Assembly (NCBI GenBank): GCA_022316685.1
Contig: JAKJHU010000134.1
Coordinates: 248,001 to 312,000 of the forward strand
Length of the DNA: 64,000 nt
Direction: 5' to 3'
Source: Progne subis subis
Taxonomy: Eukaryota; Chordata; Aves; Passeriformes; Hirundinidae
Numbering within the stretch: the first letter of the stretch is position 1; every line of letters begins with the position of its first letter. Made by a program: the position numbers and the translations under genes. The notes beneath the pieces are model-generated. The model was not told where the DNA came from and made no database searches. It saw only the letters and a list, made by a program, of their open reading frames with translations. Of this stretch, positions 50,201 through 62,654 are shown piece after piece.

Positions 50201-50554
50201 ACTGACCAGAGCTGTTCAGGACATTATGGCCATTTCATACAGCCATTTCTGCAACATATTAAAAAAAAAAACAACAATAAAACCACTATGCCCTCATCTC
50301 TGCATTTGAATACCTAGCACTTACTTCATCATGGCAGCTCCTCTAAATTAACCTGTCTTCATTTCTGCTCTTTGGACTTGCTGCTGTGGATACTGCTACT
50401 GCTACTTTGCCAACATCCAGCAGAGCTACACTTAAGAGTGACTGTAGAGCTGTGTGTAATTTTGCTTCTAGTTCCTCAGCACTATCACATTCTCTCCTGC
50501 CTCATGTCCCTCTGCTCTTTCCAGTCCCATAATCACATTCTCTTGATTTTCAGC

Positions 50555-50808
50555 TGTGTGTGCCTGGAACGATCCTTCTGATCTTGTAGTGCAGGCACTC
50601 TCTCTCTTCCTTTGAATTCCTTGCTGAAACATTTCTTCAGACAATTATTTCTACCCTTTATTTATAATCAGTGATCTCTCCTGAACTGTTGCCTCTTGTC
50701 TTGTCTTGTTTTTATCTCATATCAGATTATAAGATCTTTGAGTAAGGGAATATGTCTTGCTATGTCTTTGTAAAACGCTTTATAAACTTGCAGTGACAGC
50801 CACAATAA
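50555..50808 (+). mobile_element. Ancient L2-type LINE 3' end
   Basis: Landmarks in order are TGTGCCTGGAACGATCC, CTTTGAATTCCTTGCTGAAA, CATTTCTTCAGACA, CAGATTATAAGATCTTTGAG, GGGAATATGTCTTGCTATGT and CTTTGTAAAACGCTTTATAA. The first three resemble the end of an L2-like second reading frame, and the last three resemble the 3' tail shared by L2-type LINEs and dependent SINEs in amniotes. Several stops show it is dead. The fragment may begin further left, near 50470. The call rests on remembered consensus, not alignment. Confidence 0.55.
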
Positions 50809-50967
50809 TTCCTGGTACATTTCCACTCAGATCAAGGAATTACTACTTACTGATTCTGGGCACCACGCGCTCCCATGGGCTAGTGAATTCATGTTTATCA
50901 GGGCACTAGACTATCCTGATAATTAAAATTTGCTATTGTGCTCATCAGCAGTGGTGTGACTGTTCCT
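50809..50967. other. Short unique spacer
   Basis: Nothing recognised between the L2-like tail and the CpG patch. Confidence 0.5.
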
Positions 50968-51057
50968 CGCATTAATTCACCGCCGCTCCCCTGACCTGAA
51001 TCCGTCTGTCAGCAGCTCCGATTGCGCAGGGTGCGCTGCCTGCTCCGGCAGCGGAGC
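50968..51057. promoter_or_regulatory. Small CpG-dense patch with a perfect hairpin
   Basis: Nine CpG in 90 bases, against near absence in the flanks. TTGCGCAGGGTGCGCTG resembles an imperfect NRF1-type palindrome. GCTCCG-GCAG-CGGAGC at 51042-51057 is a perfect 6-bp stem with a 4-base loop. It could be a small regulatory element or the remains of a GC-rich repeat. No transcript start is shown. Confidence 0.35.
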
Positions 51058-54000
51058 TGGGGAACAGCACAGGAGCAAAGAGAGCAGGCTAAAGCCTCTC
51101 TGACTGTTGGACTTGCCTGTTGTTTTCTTTTATCCCTGCCTTTTCATTGTACTTGAAAAATAATTTCTGTCAGATGTTAAGAAAGGCAAGGCTTCCATCT
51201 CCAGCTCCATGGCGAGGGAATGCATGGAAGCAACCAGAACTTCCTTCTGAGGCATCATTTTCTTTACAAAAATGCAGAGAGGCCAACTGTTCTCTGGGAA
51301 TGAAAAGTTGAAGAGCTATCCTGCCATACAGTCTTAATGACTGTATATGCTGCTTGTTTCATATTATTTATCAGAAATTCCAAGCTCATTTCTGCACCTT
51401 GCCAGAGCACATTCAAGTCAGAGTTTCACTACAGTTCCAAGGAGGGAGGCTAATAAATTACAATAAAACATTATATTGTACCTCCAAGTTGTCAGTGACC
51501 GAATGCTTAAATTGCAGTAAGTAGCAAGTGATATTTTTCTTGGTTGAAAACAAAGGAATTTTTCTCCTCAGTATAGCAGTATGAGGTTTAGAGCCAATCA
51601 TTTGATCCATTCAGTACTATAAATATAATCTGCTTGTAATATGTATTACAGTCCTCATTAAACTTTTAAGAATAGCTACAATATTTGCTGTAGAAACAGC
51701 CCTCTCCCCTCTAACGTTCATCTCATATCCATCAGAAGAAAGCTGATCTGAATCTCTTCATAAAATGGATACATCTCTTCCCTGTCCCTCCCTTGTCACC
51801 ATTCTTAGTTTGCTACTCAGAAATAGAGCTGGGTCACTAATTCAGGAACTCTGCATGTACTACTGGTTTCCAAAAGGCATTGTAAATTTTAATAGAGACA
51901 AGGGTACCTTCTCAATCACATTTGGCCCCATGGAAACTCATATCAAGTATTTCCTTGCAAACCCATTAGCAGTGATTTGCAATAGTCCAATTTAGAGGTC
52001 ACTTAAGCATGAAAACAGTGTACAAGAAAGTGTATAATGAAACAATATCAGTAATAGCATTTTTAAATGAACAATGTCAGTAATAGCATATTTTAAATGT
52101 TTCATTAAGTCTGAATTGTTATATTGTAGTACTGCTGTGAAATAGCTGCTATTTTCACTAAGATTCCTTTTATATCTGTACTATCAAGGCACAGAAACCA
52201 AAAGATGATAAAAGTCAAAATATTTTTATTAATCATGTGTTTTAGAACATTTGTATACTGGATGACTCAGTTTATATGTCTTTATATCAGTCAATAATCC
52301 TAGATTAGATCCAATTAATATAAATTCAGTGTGTTCTTTATGGAGGCAGTGTGAGGAGGAACATTTTGTAGCCTTGCATATTAAATTAAAACAATTAAAA
52401 CACTTCTTTATTGCTTTCAGAAAACTATTATCCCAGCAACATAGACTGTCAGTGCCCTGATTTAAAGGCATGAAACAAACAAAAATTTCCATCATAACCC
52501 ATCAATTCATTTTGTTCTTGCTAAGCAAAGCTGTCCAGTTCCCTGGGCTGTGTTTTCTGTACTGCTGAGTGGCACCAGGTCAGTCACTCCCTGGAGAAAA
52601 CTTGGGAGAGGGAGGTGGCTCAGACATATTCCTCTCCTTAGGGCACACGTTGTGGTGGGAGAGAAAGGAGTATTCATTTGGGACAGTTCTTCCCAAAACC
52701 ATTATGTGGAGGCTTTCAGTTCTTTCTAACTTATCATTAACTGAAGTGAGTTAGTGAGACAGCACAAGGCCCAGAGTTAAACCCAAAATATTCTTGGCCT
52801 AGGTGGCACTGCCTTGTTAACAACAATACCCAGGCTAACAGTACATTAGCTAACATTAATTGTTGAACAGCATAAACTGATCTGATTCCACCAACACACT
52901 ATGGCCATAGAAGCTCCTGCCAGCAGAGGATCTGGTCTTTCATTCTGCAATCAAACTGTAGATTATTCAAGAACACTGAGGTACTGAGACCTGGTTAAAA
53001 ATTGTGTGGGTTAGTTGTCTGAGTTTTTTTCCCCCCTTTTCTCCAGCAAAGACCAGTGTAACAAACCCCCTGAAAATTGATTTGGCTTTTGGAAGCAGCA
53101 GTTTTGAATCTGTGAGCTTCTAAAACCTGGAATGATTTTGGCTGAAAACTGTTTCCAAGATATAAAACAACAACTCCAAATCTCTGGACTACGTATATTT
53201 CTATTATTATCTTATAAGCAATAAATCCAAGGTAGATGGGAAGACATGAACGCCTTAAATCAGCAGAGAGGCAGAACCTTGTCCTGGTTAGCTGGACTGG
53301 CTGTGGACCCACAGTAATGTTTATTTTAATGGGCTCCTCAGCATTTGAGGTCCGGGCTGAGGCCAGTAGTGGCTCAGGCAGTTCTGTCTTCAAACCCTCT
53401 TATAATGTCAGAGGTTTAGGAAGAGATCAGAAAACCTACATGAAGAAATGGAGATTTTGCTATATTATCTAATAAAAATATGTGTTGCTTTAGTCTCAGT
53501 TTAAACTTTGCTAGGCTCCAGATTCCATCTCATCAGATCAATTTTGCTTTCAGCCACCAGGACAAAGTAATCCCATAAACATTGTGTCAACTGCAAGAGC
53601 TCTCTTGCCTTCTGATCATCTATTGCAGGCAATCAATCAGTTCAATCTGCCCCAATTGCTCTGATTTCACTTTGGTGCATTTCCTTCCCGAGGAGAGCAT
53701 TGGCATGCAATGCCAGGAGGTTTGTGTGTGAGGCCAGAGTGCTCCTGCTCAGCTTTTAGTCTCACCAGTTAGAGCCATAGTCATTCTTACATAGTCAACT
53801 AAGCTTTAAAATACTAGCATGTTTCCAGCAAGAAAAAGAAATCATTAAATCAGCTGATACCCATCAATATACATTTCAACAGTCATTTCAGACTGCAAGA
53901 TTCATCTTGTCCTTAAATCAATATTTGTGTGAAATATGATCTCTCTAGAGGCTCTAAATCAAATAGGAATATCACCCACCCAGTGTCTTCGACTTTTAAA

Positions 54001-55189
54001 GGATTAACTTCTGTGATTATGTGGCCCAAATGTAAAGTTAAAAAATATTCTTGGAGATGTTTCTTGTGGGTTTTAGTCCACAGAATTGAATCTCCAGCAT
54101 AGGAGAAAACAAGAAGTACCTAACAACCTAGCATTTTGGAGCTGTTTGCTTCATTGGATGTGCCTTTTATCGTGCGTCTCTGACAAGCAAGGTTAAAAAA
54201 AAACAATAGTGAAACTGTAAAACACCTCTCCTCTTATTCACACATAATTATACTGTCCGCTCTTTGTACTCAGTATTTCAGAGGACCATGGATATTATTG
54301 GTGATTTATCATCACCCCATTGACAGTGCTGTGGCATTACTGCAGAAAAGAAGCCAAATTCAACCTTCAGGTTATACCTCTTGAAATTGTGTGCTGGTTA
54401 GAATCCGTCTAATGGACCTGTTTATGACACAATAATTCCTTTCCATTTGGGCTGCATCTGCTCAACTTATCAAATAATTTTGGAGGACTTAGTACTTTAT
54501 GTGGTTTAGTCCCCAGGACCTCAGAACAGTACTGCCAGCTGAAGGTTACCACAGGGAGATACTAAAAAAATAGGATGTTTTTCTCTTCTGAGGGTGAAAG
54601 GAAATAATGTCAGTGACAGGCTGGAAGAGGATGGATATATTTGTAAACTGTGACAATAAAAGTTAACACTATAGCAGGAATAAATCAAGCATTCAAGCAG
54701 CAGCTCTGGCAAATGCACACTCCAGCAGTACTGCACTAGAGGAGTGAGCTTTCATATGACAATATCCATGCCAAATTTAGAGGCTAAGGACGCTTTTGTT
54801 CCACCTGCCGCTACAAGACTAAAATATAATATTTATTGCTTGTATTGAACTGCTTCTGCACATCTGCAGTAGGAAACTTCTCGATGCACTTTTGTAAATA
54901 ATGGATTGTCTAAAGAGGCACAGCAGAGGCGGAAGGCGTGATATGAATATGTATCCTTCAGAAATGGATAAATCACCTTAACGTTTTAGGAAAAGCTGGC
55001 ACGAAATAAGTGCAAGCAGCCTGTAGCTAAAACCTCGCTTTTTCTAGATTATCTGGGTTTTATTTGGGTAAAGTTTGAAGACTGCGTGCGATTTTCTAAG
55101 ATTTTCAGAGCACTCATCTTAGCGGCCCCCAGTCCAGAAATCCCAGGCGTATTTCCAGGGGCTCTTGCAGAGCAGTGTGAAAGTTCAGA
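51058..55189. other. AT-rich unique DNA, no gene seen
   Basis: A 29/30-bp tandem duplication lies at 52041-52099. Nothing else was recognised, and open frames are of chance length. Confidence 0.5.
52041..52099. repeat. 29/30-bp direct tandem duplication
   Basis: Copy one starts AACAATATCAGTAATAGCAT at 52041 and copy two starts AACAATGTCAGTAATAGCAT at 52070. Both end in TTTTAAATG. They differ by one substitution and a one-base insertion, so the duplication is fairly recent. Confidence 0.9.
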
Positions 55190-55335
55190 AAGCGGGCTCT
55201 GCGCTGTTGTGGCCAGCTCACGGATGCGCGGATGGTGTGCGTGTCCCCGCTGAGGCGGCTGCACCCCGCGGCAGCGCCACGCCCGCGATGCCACCTGCGC
55301 GGAGTGCTCCCCGGGAACGCCGCCCTCGGTGTGCA
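55190..55335. promoter_or_regulatory. CpG-dense patch, possible small CpG island
   Basis: About 20 CpG in roughly 145 bases, including CCGCGG, TGCGCGG and CCCGCGATG, inside AT-rich surroundings. It is not a tandem repeat. CpG density this high usually needs protection from germline methylation, as at promoters. No exon or TATA box was tied to it, and the open frames on both strands reflect GC-richness. It is short for a classical CpG island. Confidence 0.45.
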
Positions 55336-56649
55336 AACACCTGCACAGCACAGGGGCCTGCTTCTGCCAGCAAAGCCCTCCACAGAAAGAGGTTTTCTGT
55401 GTCTAAGCGAGGATATAAGTTTTCCTAGGAGCTGAAGGCAGAGAAGTTAGGTCGGTTTGAGTTCCTGCACGTAAATTCATAATTTGTAAAACAATGGCAG
55501 GCTCATTCCCGAGGTCAGAATGGATTTAATTTTTTCCTCCCTTACTTCAGAGTTTTCCCTTGGCATTCTTACGTCTCCTGCTCTGCCATAGTTACAAAAT
55601 CCAGTTTGTTTGTTTCTTTCCTTTTCTTTGTCATCTGCCATGCTTTGATTCAGGTTCCTCCTGAACTGAACGTGGGTGTCCTTTCTAATCAGACCTTGCA
55701 AAGCCTTGTGCAACTTGGCTGAGACTTCACACTCAAGGCCCTTCACCTCAAAATGTCTGATCAGGGTAAATAGCAAAGAGACAACACTTTCTGGGTACGT
55801 ATGTCCTGCCACTAATGATGGTGGGGAGCTGTTGTATGGAGGGTCCTCTCTCTGATGCCCTTGATACATATATGGCAGGAGTCATTTTCACTGCCAGCTT
55901 ATCTTTCCACTGTCAGACTTTCAGCTTTAATAGGCTCATTAATCATCTGTGTCACTCACTTTCCATTCCTTCCCTGAAGCTGCTCAGCAAAAGTTCTGCT
56001 GCTGTGTTTTGCCAGTACCTCAGTGCTTTGACAAGGGGATGTAAATGCCACTGTCGAGGGGCTGCTGAACCAGAGAAAGGTTTAATTGGGTTCAATAAAC
56101 ATCACAGTCTTTGGATGCTGATGAAGAGCAATAATGTCTTTGCCTCAGAGATGGGCCCAGGGGAAAGTAGGTTCTGGTTATCATCTGGATCAGGACTTTT
56201 CTTGGCCTGGCTGCTTGGGCTATTTCTCCCTGGGCACCTCTCATCTCCCTTGAGTAAGCTGCCTGTATTATTTCATCCCAGTTTGATTACACTCATATAG
56301 GGTAAAATCTGACTCCCTCAAGATTGATGTTCATGGATTTACACCTTTAATTTTCATCCCTGTCTTTGCATTTGACCTAATAAAAATATATTTACTGGTT
56401 CTCAGTTTTCACATTTGTAATCAATCATACTCAATGTATTACTTAATCCCAAGTCTGGTATTACTGACTCACTTTGTGGTGGAGCCATATGCTAATAGTC
56501 CTACATTAGAGCAGATATCAAACCAGCAGTGTTATCATTTCCAGCTTCAACATTTTTGGGAGGATTTCGGGGGGATATTTTTACCCTCTCTTTTTGAAAT
56601 ATTTTAATCTCATTTATCTTGTTTTACACCCAAGCTATTTACATTTCTG

Positions 56650-56651
<2 letters not shown>
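55336..56651. other. Unique DNA, no gene supported
   Basis: The open frames at 55477-55869 minus and 55815-56300 plus have no recognisable domain and no convincing exon borders. Confidence 0.5.

Positions 56652-56689
<38 letters not shown>
56652..56689. repeat. Poly-T, 38 nt
   Basis: Uninterrupted T run followed by GTTAATATTT. Confidence 0.95.
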
Positions 56690-56690
<1 letters not shown>

Positions 56691-58596
56691 TTAATATTTT
56701 ATTGCACTTTTATTTTTCGTATTTTGTAAACATCTGATGGAGAATAAAAACCTTCTGAGCTTCATGGTTACCTTCTCAATTCTCCTTCTAACCCTTCTTC
56801 CTAACTCTGAAGCACAAAGCTTCAGAACAAAGAGATTATTATTTTGAAAAAGATCCCACTAGAAATCATTGATTGATTTTAAAGCATCAGGTCCTGTCAA
56901 TTATTGCTCACATATACTGAAATCTGAATGAGGACTGAAGGTTCTTAAGTCAGGCATTGCAGTATCCACATTGTAGTTACTGATGCCACGCCTGGAGTAG
57001 AGGTTTACATGCCTCAGTTCACAGGCATAACTTCACACAGGAACACAGGATGTCAGGAAGGTCTGGGGCCTCTCCAAAACAGCCACAACAAACTTCAAAG
57101 CCTCAGAGAAAGCTGGATAATCCTCAGAACAGGGAGTTTATTAAAGGCTTTAGGGAGTTGCCTTAATTTAGGATGCAAAGCCCAGAACATTGCTTGTGGA
57201 TGAAGAGACCTGTATCTCTTTCCTTCCCTGTCTCCCTTGTCCCTCTCCAGAGAGATAATAGCAGGAGGAGCCTTCCCACTCACTCCCTGAGCTGGGAAAG
57301 CAGCCAGATAGACACACTGATTACCTGGGAGAGCTCTGCCAAGCTCCTGCTCTGAGAGTGCCCAAACTTCTCTGAGGCTACTCAGGGTGGTGACACCCTG
57401 GAAAAAATGGATATCTGAATAGATAATGCCTCAAAATGCAGTAGCTTAAGGACAAAGAAAATGAATATCACAGGTTTTAGAGCTGTACATTTCTTTACAA
57501 GACAGAAGTACCCATTAAATTTCTAGTTAAGGCTAAGCCTCAGCTGAAGGAGTGAAGAGAACCAGAGCAGCCACCATCCATCCAGCCCTGACATCCTTGT
57601 GCCAAACAGAGGTCTAGGTTCTGAGTTTAAGCTCTGACTACAGTAAGATAATCAGGAAAAAAACCTCAAAAGCCTGGCTTAGTTAAGTGATCTGTTCTAG
57701 CTAGAAAACCAGTTTATCAGACTTTGGAAATCAACACCAGCCTACTCCACTTGGCCTCGAGAGAAGTGTTTGAATTCTGTGTTATCCCAGCCCATTCATC
57801 TTCCACAGGATTTTTAATTCATGGCTTCTAAAGGTGTCATTTGGTTCTGTCAAAAGCATCCCAAACTCCCTGCATTTTGAGTGGGTTGAAGTTTCTGCTG
57901 AAGCTGATGGGTTTTTGAAAATTTAAGCAACGCTCACTGTCTGTACATTCATTCAAATAAGTATTAGCAGCATAAAACTGAAGTGTCAAACACTTCCAAG
58001 CAGTGAATGCTTCATTTCAGCCATAAATATATGTTGTCAGAGGTCATTAACTTTCCTATTGTAATAGATTAAGCAGTTTTCTCTATACCCTGGGAGCTAA
58101 CAGATCTTTGTGATCTCTGAGGGGTACTGAAGTCCTCACAGGAAGATTTAGGGAACTACTGGAGCAGTAGGGTGGTCCATAGGCACTTCAATCTTTAGGC
58201 CAGGGGTTTAATATGTCATTTTAAAAAATGTGCTTTACCACAATGAGATGGAAGAGCCATGAGCTGCTGTTTCTCAGTGTTCTCCAACTTTCAAACACTT
58301 AAATACTCCCTTCCCATTCATCTTTCATTTCATGACTGTTGACTGGTTTAGGAACTCCCACTTTTCCTAGAAGCTGAAAGATAAGTGACTTTGTTCAGTG
58401 CCCAAAATCATCTCACTGTGGATATGGGTTTGCTGAGGAAATGTGTGACCACAGAGGCTCAGGGATAACCAAGACCCCTGAACAAATATGAGAAATTTCA
58501 TACACAAGACACGCTGTTGATAACGGGTGTTTGTAATAAACATGAGTTATAATGGTCCTGGTTCTATACACGAGAAAGCAAACATAGAGGGAAAGC

Positions 58597-58602
<6 letters not shown>
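56690..58602. other. AT-rich unique DNA, no gene seen
   Basis: No open frame, RNA gene or repeat family was recognised. Confidence 0.5.

Positions 58603-58628
<26 letters not shown>
58603..58628. repeat. Poly-A, 26 nt
   Basis: Uninterrupted A run followed by GATAATTAAAACC. Confidence 0.95.
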
Positions 58629-58630
<2 letters not shown>

Positions 58631-59686
58631 TAATTAAAACCAAACCAGTCAGATGCAGTTTCTCTCATCAGCTTTCAGTCTTCTCCCAAACCAGCACTAA
58701 TTCAGGAATTCCTTGGGGAGAGCTGAGAGTTTAAAGTATTCAAGACAAATTCCCTCTTCTGATGCCTTCTACTGTGTTCAGAAAGAACTGGCACTCTAGA
58801 GGTGTACAGTTCACAGAGTATATTTTTCACTAGTGGGAGAATTTAGAAGCATGAGAAAAAGACACATTGACTATTCAATGGACAGTCAGGAAAGAAAAAA
58901 ATGTAGCCAGGAGGAAAAAAACTCCAGATTGGGTCAGGTTTTGTATCGTTGTTAGCCAGCTGGCAAAAGAGCAGCAGGCAGAATAAGATGAATATTACTA
59001 GAATGTGTTCTAATAAATATTCCTTTGATTCATTTTTTAATTCAAGCTAAGTCTTTTACAGCTGCATGAACTATTTTGTTTGACTGAGCTTGACATGGTC
59101 TCTGTGGTTAATGATGTATATTTTCATCAAAGGTGCCTCAATATGTGCTGTGATAGAAAGAATTGAGACAGAACCTCTTGTTTTCTGAAATTCTTAGGCA
59201 GAAGAGATGTGAACACCCCCTAAACAACTGCAAATTCATTCCATATGGTTTTACAAGCCATTTGCAGTAGTCAATAAATACATGCCATAGTGGGAATGTA
59301 ACACTTGGCCAGCTTTTGATGCTTTACAACAAAGGGCCTTATACTTTATAAATACCCTCAGTGAGGGGTTGTAAGTCTGGCAACATCAGGCTGGAATAAT
59401 TCACCTTATTTAATTACACAGGCAGCAGAAATCTGCGTTGAAAAGAAGCTGGTGTCTCCACTTTGGCAGGACAAATTTAAAAGACCGAGCAGACGCTGGT
59501 GTCAGGGTAAATTTCTGGTAAATTTAAACCAATACTTAAAGTAGCTGGAGCTTGGTTTAGCACAATCCTTCTTTTTTTATTATTATCATTTTAATTCCAA
59601 ATTAAATGGTAGTGAGGCAAATGCTATACCCATTACCTCCCATTCTGAAATGGCAAATATTTACATTTCTGTTAAAGGCAACTTGT
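58629..59686. other. AT-rich unique DNA, no gene seen
   Basis: Nothing recognised. Confidence 0.5.
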
Positions 59687-59720
59687 AAAAAAAAAAAAAA
59701 AAAAAAACCAAAAAAAAAAA
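59687..59720. repeat. Poly-A, 21 + 11 nt interrupted by CC
   Basis: A21, then CC, then A11 and CAGTGG. Confidence 0.93.
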
Positions 59721-62595
59721 CAGTGGTATTCTTTCAACTGCCCATTCCTGCTAGGCTCCTCCCCTGAAAAAGCAGAATTGTGGCGCTAATCAGATAATCT
59801 TGGGGAATAACTGGAGCAATGTGTCCACCATGAGAGGAAATAAAATGAACAGCTGCAATTGGATTATGCATTCTTCTCATTACCCAGATTCAAATGCCTG
59901 ATGAGGAGTGCGTGTGCAATGAAAGGAATGTCAATGCTGCATATAAAGCAGCAAATCAAAGTGTCTGTGCTTCAGACAGTGCTGGAGCCAGGCTGCAGGC
60001 ACAGCCCCGGGCCAGGGGTGCTCAGGAGGCTGCTGCTCCTCCAGGAGCCCGGGGAGCCCCTCTGTGCCCAGCTCCTCCCGGGTGCTCTGCTGCTGCGGGG
60101 AAGGGAACAAATGATTGCAGCTGACATCCCTCTTCATGCCTGGCCAGCTCTTCTGATCATTAGTAAGCGGTGGTGTGGAGCCAATTCTATGCCCATTCTC
60201 TGCCAATTCCTTCACAGGGGGAAATCTCTGGAAAGCGGAGTCAGAATCTTGCGCTGCTGCTGGATCCAAGCTCGGGCAGGCATTAGCCAGTGGAGGAGAA
60301 ACTGCTTGGCTGGAAAAAGAAATAATATCTGGAGTAGCAGAGAGGAGAGGGCATGTCATTGCCATGTGAATTGCTGTTCATCTCTGGATAGAGTTACAAA
60401 GCTCTGTGAGGTGAGACAATAATGTGACAGTGCTGTTCCTAGGATGACTGGGAGAAAGTCTTAATTCATCTCCCGAGATTATCACCTGTAATCCAGATGG
60501 TTGAGGAGGATTTTATGTGCTCTGCCTTCCCTTAGGGTGCAACTGTGAACTTGGATCTCTTGGTGTTTGACAGAGAGATATCATTACAACTTCTCATCAC
60601 CGGGATCATCCTCGATGAGTATTTACTAGGACTGACTGAAAAGTACTCCTGAGAAAAGCACCAGCTCTCTTCTAACCTCAGGAGCAAAAGCAAACAAGTT
60701 ACCATTGCAAGACTCAAAATTTTCCCTATTTAAAAAATATAAATATATATTGTACAAAAATCCTAAGCACCAATTTTTGACAAGGAATAAAATCTCGTTG
60801 GTTTGCTTTGTTAGTTTAATGTCGAGAAAGACACCAATTAATGCAGGTTTCTGCTGTGATAAAGAGAAACTTCTAGCACTATTTCTAGCTATCTAAATAC
60901 ATTGAGTATAGAATAAATGCACCGTAAATACAGAAAAAAATATCTTCTTCCCTTCTGCTTAACAGAAAAGTGTTGAAACTTCAGGAGTGTCTTGTGCTGA
61001 AATTGGGAGTAACACAGACTAATTATCTGCAGCCAACAGAAGCCTTTTCCTTCAGATTAGAAGACACAAAGTGAGAGATCTAATGCACAAAATCCGTGTG
61101 CAGAGAAAAACAAATGCCCTAAAAACTAAGACATAAAAATTTAGTAAGATAACTTCCCTTACCACAAATCATCTGAGACTTCTGCAGGTGTGCATGGTGC
61201 ACGAGCTCACTCAGTCACAGTGAAAAATGTCACCAAGATATTAAAATGCTGTCTGTCCTTCAGAAAAAGTCAGGAAAATGACCTCATATTATGAGCAAGT
61301 AATAAATAGGAATTTCCTAATAAAGGCAGCAGTTTTCTATTGTTAGATAATATGAGAATTTGGGGTTATTCCTAGGTCATACTGGAACATATTTATGATA
61401 TTGAAGGCTACACCTCCATTGGTTTACTTGTTACTATTTGTTATTAGTCATCCTTCTAAGAAATAGTAAAATTATACTTTTCTTGAGCTCTAACCCCTGC
61501 AGTAGAAGAACTACTAGGTTTTCTGGGCTCAAAAGTAAAATGTATGCTCCCACATCCCATGGAAGCCAACTGAAAAGGAGCTCTTTTCATGAAGCGCTGT
61601 ACCTCTGCTGTCCCTTGTTTGTTATTTCCTGATCCTCAGCAGAAGACAACCAGCCTGGAAATACTCTTTTGTTTTATCTGTAAAATGGTGCCATCATATC
61701 CTTTATATTTTCCTCAATATGCAGATCAATGGACAGATGATGTTGTCAGGTTTGGGCTGTTTCCTAAAGCCAACAGAAATAGCTCAAAACTTTGCTGCCA
61801 AGTGACTCATTGCTATACAGGAGCATGCAGGAGCAAGAAGCCACCCTGAGAATTGGGTAGTTTGACTAATAAGGGAACTGTGTAAGAATACATCTCTTAC
61901 AGCACTCGTTTCTTGCTCAGGACATCCACCACTTCTTTGCTTGGATTCTTTTCCTCGCTGAATTATGTCTCAGCCCCAAATGTTTCTCCTACAGACAAAC
62001 ATCACTGCAGTCAGCAGACCTGAGCCTTTGGACTGATTAAATATTTGGTAACTTAAGTTAATAATGAAAAACCTGTTCTGGATTAGAGTTTAGTGTCAAA
62101 CACATGGACGTGGTCAGGCAGAAGTTTCTCCACAGGATGAAGGGAGAAGAAACAGCTTTCTGTACTGGTGCCAGTTATAATCCTGATGTACTTTAAAAAG
62201 CAACACAAGTGAATAAACTTTCAAAACTTGCAGAGATTTACACAGACAAATATCCACATGCAAGAAGTATTCTCTTTATGAGGCCCGAGAGACTTGCTTT
62301 TATGGGTAAGCATTCGTTAAGCAAATTGCCAGCTACTTTATCCAGGTGCACAGAGCAGCCACATAAAAGAAGAGAATTGGTTTAAGGAAGCAGAACAGAG
62401 CTGCTGAAGTCATGCCAAACAAGGAAGGGGCAACCCCATCCGGCAGAGTAAGCAAATGATGCCATGGATCCATAAGCAAGTAACTAAGCCACCCACATGC
62501 TGTAAAGTCTGCCAAGACAGATGGTGCTACTTGTGAAATATCTTCAGATGTTCCTCAGAGTTTGCAGCTTATATTTTATGGTGGAAATAAAGGGG
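59721..62595. other. Unique DNA, no gene supported
   Basis: 59740-59985 has little simple sequence and may be conserved non-coding DNA. 59986-60110 is GC-rich. The open frames there (187 codons plus, 144 codons minus) overlap and contain no recognised domain. A MIR-like TATCTGTAAAATGG lies at about 61675, too short to call. Confidence 0.45.

Positions 62596-62651
<56 letters not shown>
62596..62651. repeat. Poly-A, 18 + 37 nt with one G
   Basis: A18, a single G and A37. AATAAA lies at 62587-62592, only three bases upstream of the run. Confidence 0.95.

Positions 62652-62654
<3 letters not shown>

Larger units (their letters stand above)
46333..50554. other. AT-rich unique DNA, no gene supported
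   Basis: Contains a short (ATT)n microsatellite at 47265-47287 and a possible MIR-like core at 46895-46931. The open frames here (up to 99 codons) carry no recognisable domain. Confidence 0.5.

Noticed and set aside
59859..60422. 187-codon plus-strand open frame
   Set aside because: A 144-codon frame is open on the opposite strand in the same place and no protein family is recognisable.
61671..61692. MIR-like TATCTGTAAAATGG
   Set aside because: Only about 14 bases match and no further MIR landmarks are nearby.
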